Shown here piece by piece: positions 14,418 through 16,163 of a stretch of DNA of 16,163 nucleotides (the first letter of the stretch is position 1; every line of letters starts with the position of its first letter). The stretch lies in contig CAZSPL010000070.1 of assembly GCA_964608735.1 (NCBI GenBank), forward strand, positions 1 to 16,163. Direction: 5' to 3'. The DNA is from CAZSPL01 sp964608735 (GTDB lineage: Bacteria; JAJVIF01; JAPKYR01; CAZSPL01). The position numbers were made by a program, and so were the translations under genes. Below the pieces are notes generated by a model. That model saw only the letters and a program-made list of their open reading frames with translations, was not told where the DNA came from and did no database searches.

Positions 14418-15482
14418 CTACTTTTCCGCTTCGTCCAGCATCGTGAGGGCATCGAGGAAGTCGACCTGCTCGAATAATTCGTTCTCCCTGGCGAAGCTGT
14501 ACATGAGCTTCCTCAATTCCGGTAGTTTCAACTGCGAGCGGTAGAGCCGTATGGCTTCATATTTCCTGTCCTGCTCGTCCTTGCCAAGCGGCAACTGGAA
14601 CCACATCATCTCGAAGCTCGACGATAACGGCGGAAGGAGTGAACGACCGCGCTTCAGCCCCCGGGGCACCGGGTAATGCGGGTAATGGACGAGGTATGTG
14701 AGGATGACGGGGGGCTCTTTCCCGGAAGTGCCGCCGTATAATTCCTTGAGCGCCTTCACGATGAATTTAAACGCATACTTGTGATCCGGGTGGTGGTCCT
14801 TCTCATGCGGCGCGATCACTATCGTCGGGTTGAAATCGGCGATGATGCTCTTCAGGTTTCCGAGCAGCTTCTCGCCCGAATAGACCACGCCGGGCTCATA
14901 GGTGATTTTGTAAACCGACATCGCCTCGCGCGTACCGTCCGACGTAAACGGCATGGCGTTCGACCAGTTGGTGGTGAACATCTCCCTGAGCCCTTTGTCC
15001 GGGAAGCTGAGGAATATGATGTCCTCCCGCTTCACGCCAAGTGAAACCAATGCGTCTATGGACTCCTGCTGGCGTTTCTCACCCGCCGCGATGAATTCGG
15101 CGGCGGAAGGGAAGATGGTTGTAAACTGAATGTCGGTGGTGAAAATATTGTCGTCCCCGTTCGTGATCATCACGACTTTCACGGGGATGTTTTTATCCAG
15201 CGCCTTCTGGATGATGCCGCCGGAGCCGAGTGTCTCATCGTCGCAATGCGGCGCGAAGATGATTATCCTGTCGCGTTCCGTAAGGGCCTTGATCTCGTCG
15301 ATGCTGTTTATATTGATGCCGGGTAATCGGAAGACGCCGTACGCGATCAATAAAACCGCAATGGCGACTATCCCCGCGAGGACCAACTTCCGCCGAGTCC
15401 TGATCGATGTCGCGGCTTTTTTCAGGCTGAAAGTCAGTGACGCATCCCCTCCCGGTTTGTTTATCGGCGGCTCACTTGCCAC
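14418..15482 (-). CDS. Membrane-anchored PIG-L/LmbE-family deacetylase
   Basis: This 354-residue protein starts with GTG overlapping the upstream stop by 11 bp. No strong ribosome site is visible, which suggests coupling; the exact start is uncertain. A basic segment (RTRRK, 28-32) precedes one transmembrane helix (about 33-51), giving an N-in signal anchor with the catalytic domain outside the cytoplasm. The zinc-dependent N-deacetylase domain of the LmbE/PIG-L family covers about 70-300. It has metal motif APHCDDETLGSGG at 77-89 (usually PHPDDE, so Pro is replaced by Cys), FPDKGL at 160-165 and the second metal site APHEKDHHPDHK at 224-235. Family members deacetylate N-acetylglucosamine-containing lipids or glycans and small thiol precursors. 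An envelope glycan or glycolipid is the likely substrate given the anchor, but it cannot be identified. It lies downstream of the DUF1003 gene in the same operon. Confidence 0.87.
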   Translation of the reverse strand: MASEPPINKPGGDASLTFSLKKAATSIRTRRKLVLAGIVAIAVLLIAYGVFRLPGININSIDEIKALTERDRIIIFAPHCDDETLGSGGIIQKALDKNIPVKVVMITNGDDNIFTTDIQFTTIFPSAAEFIAAGEKRQQESIDALVSLGVKREDIIFLSFPDKGLREMFTTNWSNAMPFTSDGTREAMSVYKITYEPGVVYSGEKLLGNLKSIIADFNPTIVIAPHEKDHHPDHKYAFKFIVKALKELYGGTSGKEPPVILTYLVHYPHYPVPRGLKRGRSLLPPLSSSFEMMWFQLPLGKDEQDRKYEAIRLYRSQLKLPELRKLMYSFARENELFEQVDFLDALTMLDEAEK

Positions 15483-15975
15483 CGGGTTTGCGCGATAATT
15501 CCGACAGCTCTTCCATCAACTCTATCTGTATCTGCTGGATTTCCAGCATACGCTGCCACTGCCTTGTCAGCAGAAAATCGACCTTCTCGCTGATTATCCT
15601 GATTTCGAGCTCTGCTTTCAGGTTGAGCCGGTAATCATTCTCGGAGCGCAGCCTGTCCTTTGCCTCCTGCCTGTTCTGGCTCATCATGATTATCGGCGCC
15701 TGCAGGGCCGCGAGTGTTGACAGCACGAGGTTGAGGAGTATGAACGGGTAGGGGTCGAACGGCCGCCAGAACAGCGCTATGGAGTTTACGGCAATCCATA
15801 CCGCAAGGATGATGCCGAAAATGATGATGAATGGCCAGCTTCCCCCGAATGACGCGAAGTTGTCGGCGAGCTTGTCCCCGACGGTAAGGTTCTCGCGATA
15901 CTCCTCGTCGATGTTCTTCGACAGCACTTCCTGTTCGCTCAGCGACTGAATGACTTCCTTCTCTATCTCGGTCAA
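15472..15975 (-). CDS. DUF1003 membrane protein, downstream part of a split gene
   Basis: This frame of up to 167 residues contains the DUF1003 core VGDKLADNFASFGGSW (32-47) and two transmembrane helices (about 47-69 and 75-100) joined by a short loop with RPFDPYP. A charged, probably coiled-coil tail (about 102-165) follows. The function of DUF1003 is unknown; members are small inner-membrane proteins. The only available start near the front is TTG at 15975, without a ribosome site, overlapping the stop of the preceding frame (TTGA). The N-terminal segment typical of the family sits in that preceding frame. Removing 35 bp between two 10-bp direct repeats would fuse both frames into one DUF1003 protein (GELT-EIEKEV). 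The gene is therefore either broken or depends on reinitiation or another recoding event. Confidence 0.72.
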   Translation of the reverse strand: MTEIEKEVIQSLSEQEVLSKNIDEEYRENLTVGDKLADNFASFGGSWPFIIIFGIILAVWIAVNSIALFWRPFDPYPFILLNLVLSTLAALQAPIIMMSQNRQEAKDRLRSENDYRLNLKAELEIRIISEKVDFLLTRQWQRMLEIQQIQIELMEELSELSRKPGGK

Positions 15976-16014
15976 TTCGGCGCCGATAAAGTCATCTTTA
16001 CCCGGGTCAATTCG
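15970..16014. repeat. 10-bp direct repeats bounding a 25-bp hairpin insert
   Basis: GGTCAATTCG occurs at 15970-15979 and again at 16005-16014, a 35-bp period. Between them, on the coding (minus) strand, GGTAAAG-ATGA-CTTTATC (16002-15985) forms a 7-bp stem with one G-U wobble. One repeat plus the insert equals 35 bp, which shifts the DUF1003 frame. Confidence 0.85.
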
Positions 16015-16163
16015 CCCCGGTCGATTTCCATCAACTCGATGATGTACTCCGACCTGATGCGGTTGAGGTCCTTGAGGCAGATGAACCCCTCGCCGGTCCA
16101 GTCGGGATATTTACGGTGGATATATTCCGCGATCGAGGTACGGATGAGTTCGACGGGCATGGC
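15972..16163 (-). CDS. N-terminal part of a split DUF1003 gene (partial at window edge)
   Basis: This frame runs off the right edge of the window. The codon before its first Met is open, and the family normally has more residues there, so the true start is probably outside. The visible part (MPVELIRTSIAEYIHRKYP, then DWTGEGFICLKDLNRIRSEY and EIDRGELT) matches the conserved N-terminal region I know from DUF1003 proteins. After GELT the frame reads RVKMTLSAPN and stops at 15972, while the rest of the domain continues in another frame from 15975. The tail RVKMTLSAPN is encoded by the 35-bp insertion. If no recoding happens, this piece alone lacks the membrane helices and is probably non-functional. 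Confidence 0.65.
   Translation of the reverse strand, partial: AMPVELIRTSIAEYIHRKYPDWTGEGFICLKDLNRIRSEYIIELMEIDRGELTRVKMTLSAPN

Overview
The window looks like chromosomal DNA from a GC-rich, diderm-type bacterium of an uncultured or poorly described lineage. I cannot name the phylum. Supporting hints are the lipobox signal peptides on very large PKD-containing surface lipoproteins, a MutL/GlmL-type protein of adenosylcobalamin-mutase systems (mostly anaerobes), and AGGAGG-like ribosome binding sites. There are no rRNA or tRNA genes, no CRISPR array, no transposase and no recognisable prophage genes.

Layout, left to right. (1) Positions 89-3005, minus strand: a two-gene operon of a MutL/GlmL-family ASKHA protein and an overlapping 377-residue partner with lipoyl-like sandwich motifs. 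The mutase itself is not in the window. (2) Positions 3067-11000, minus strand: three tandem paralogous lipoproteins of 880, 878 and 805 residues. All share an N-terminal module of about 340 residues and a PKD domain. Two end in a parallel beta-helix and the third in a beta-propeller. A strong intrinsic terminator closes the cluster. (3) Positions 11001-11314: a divergent control region with a 14-bp palindrome, a 17-bp tandem repeat of 3.8 units, a near-consensus sigma70 promoter with a dyad in its spacer, and a structured leader. (4) Positions 11315-14394, plus strand: a two-gene operon encoding a RecQ helicase fused to a ComF-like phosphoribosyltransferase domain, and a DprA/Smf-like protein. 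(5) Positions 14418-16163, minus strand: a membrane-anchored PIG-L/LmbE-type deacetylase and a DUF1003 membrane protein whose reading frame is split by a 35-bp insertion between 10-bp direct repeats.

Functionally, the most interesting unit is the RecQ-ComF fusion with DprA. It unites in two coupled genes the three activities (helicase, ComF-type PRTase, DprA-type ssDNA-binding fold) that natural competence keeps in separate genes. It has its own strong promoter and sits between unrelated surface-protein and envelope genes. A DNA-uptake, DNA-repair or anti-mobile-element role is inference. The fusion architecture itself seems to be a known but little-characterised family, not something unique to this window. 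The second notable feature is the modular swapping of C-terminal folds in the lipoprotein cluster. The third is the exact 35-bp lesion in the DUF1003 gene.
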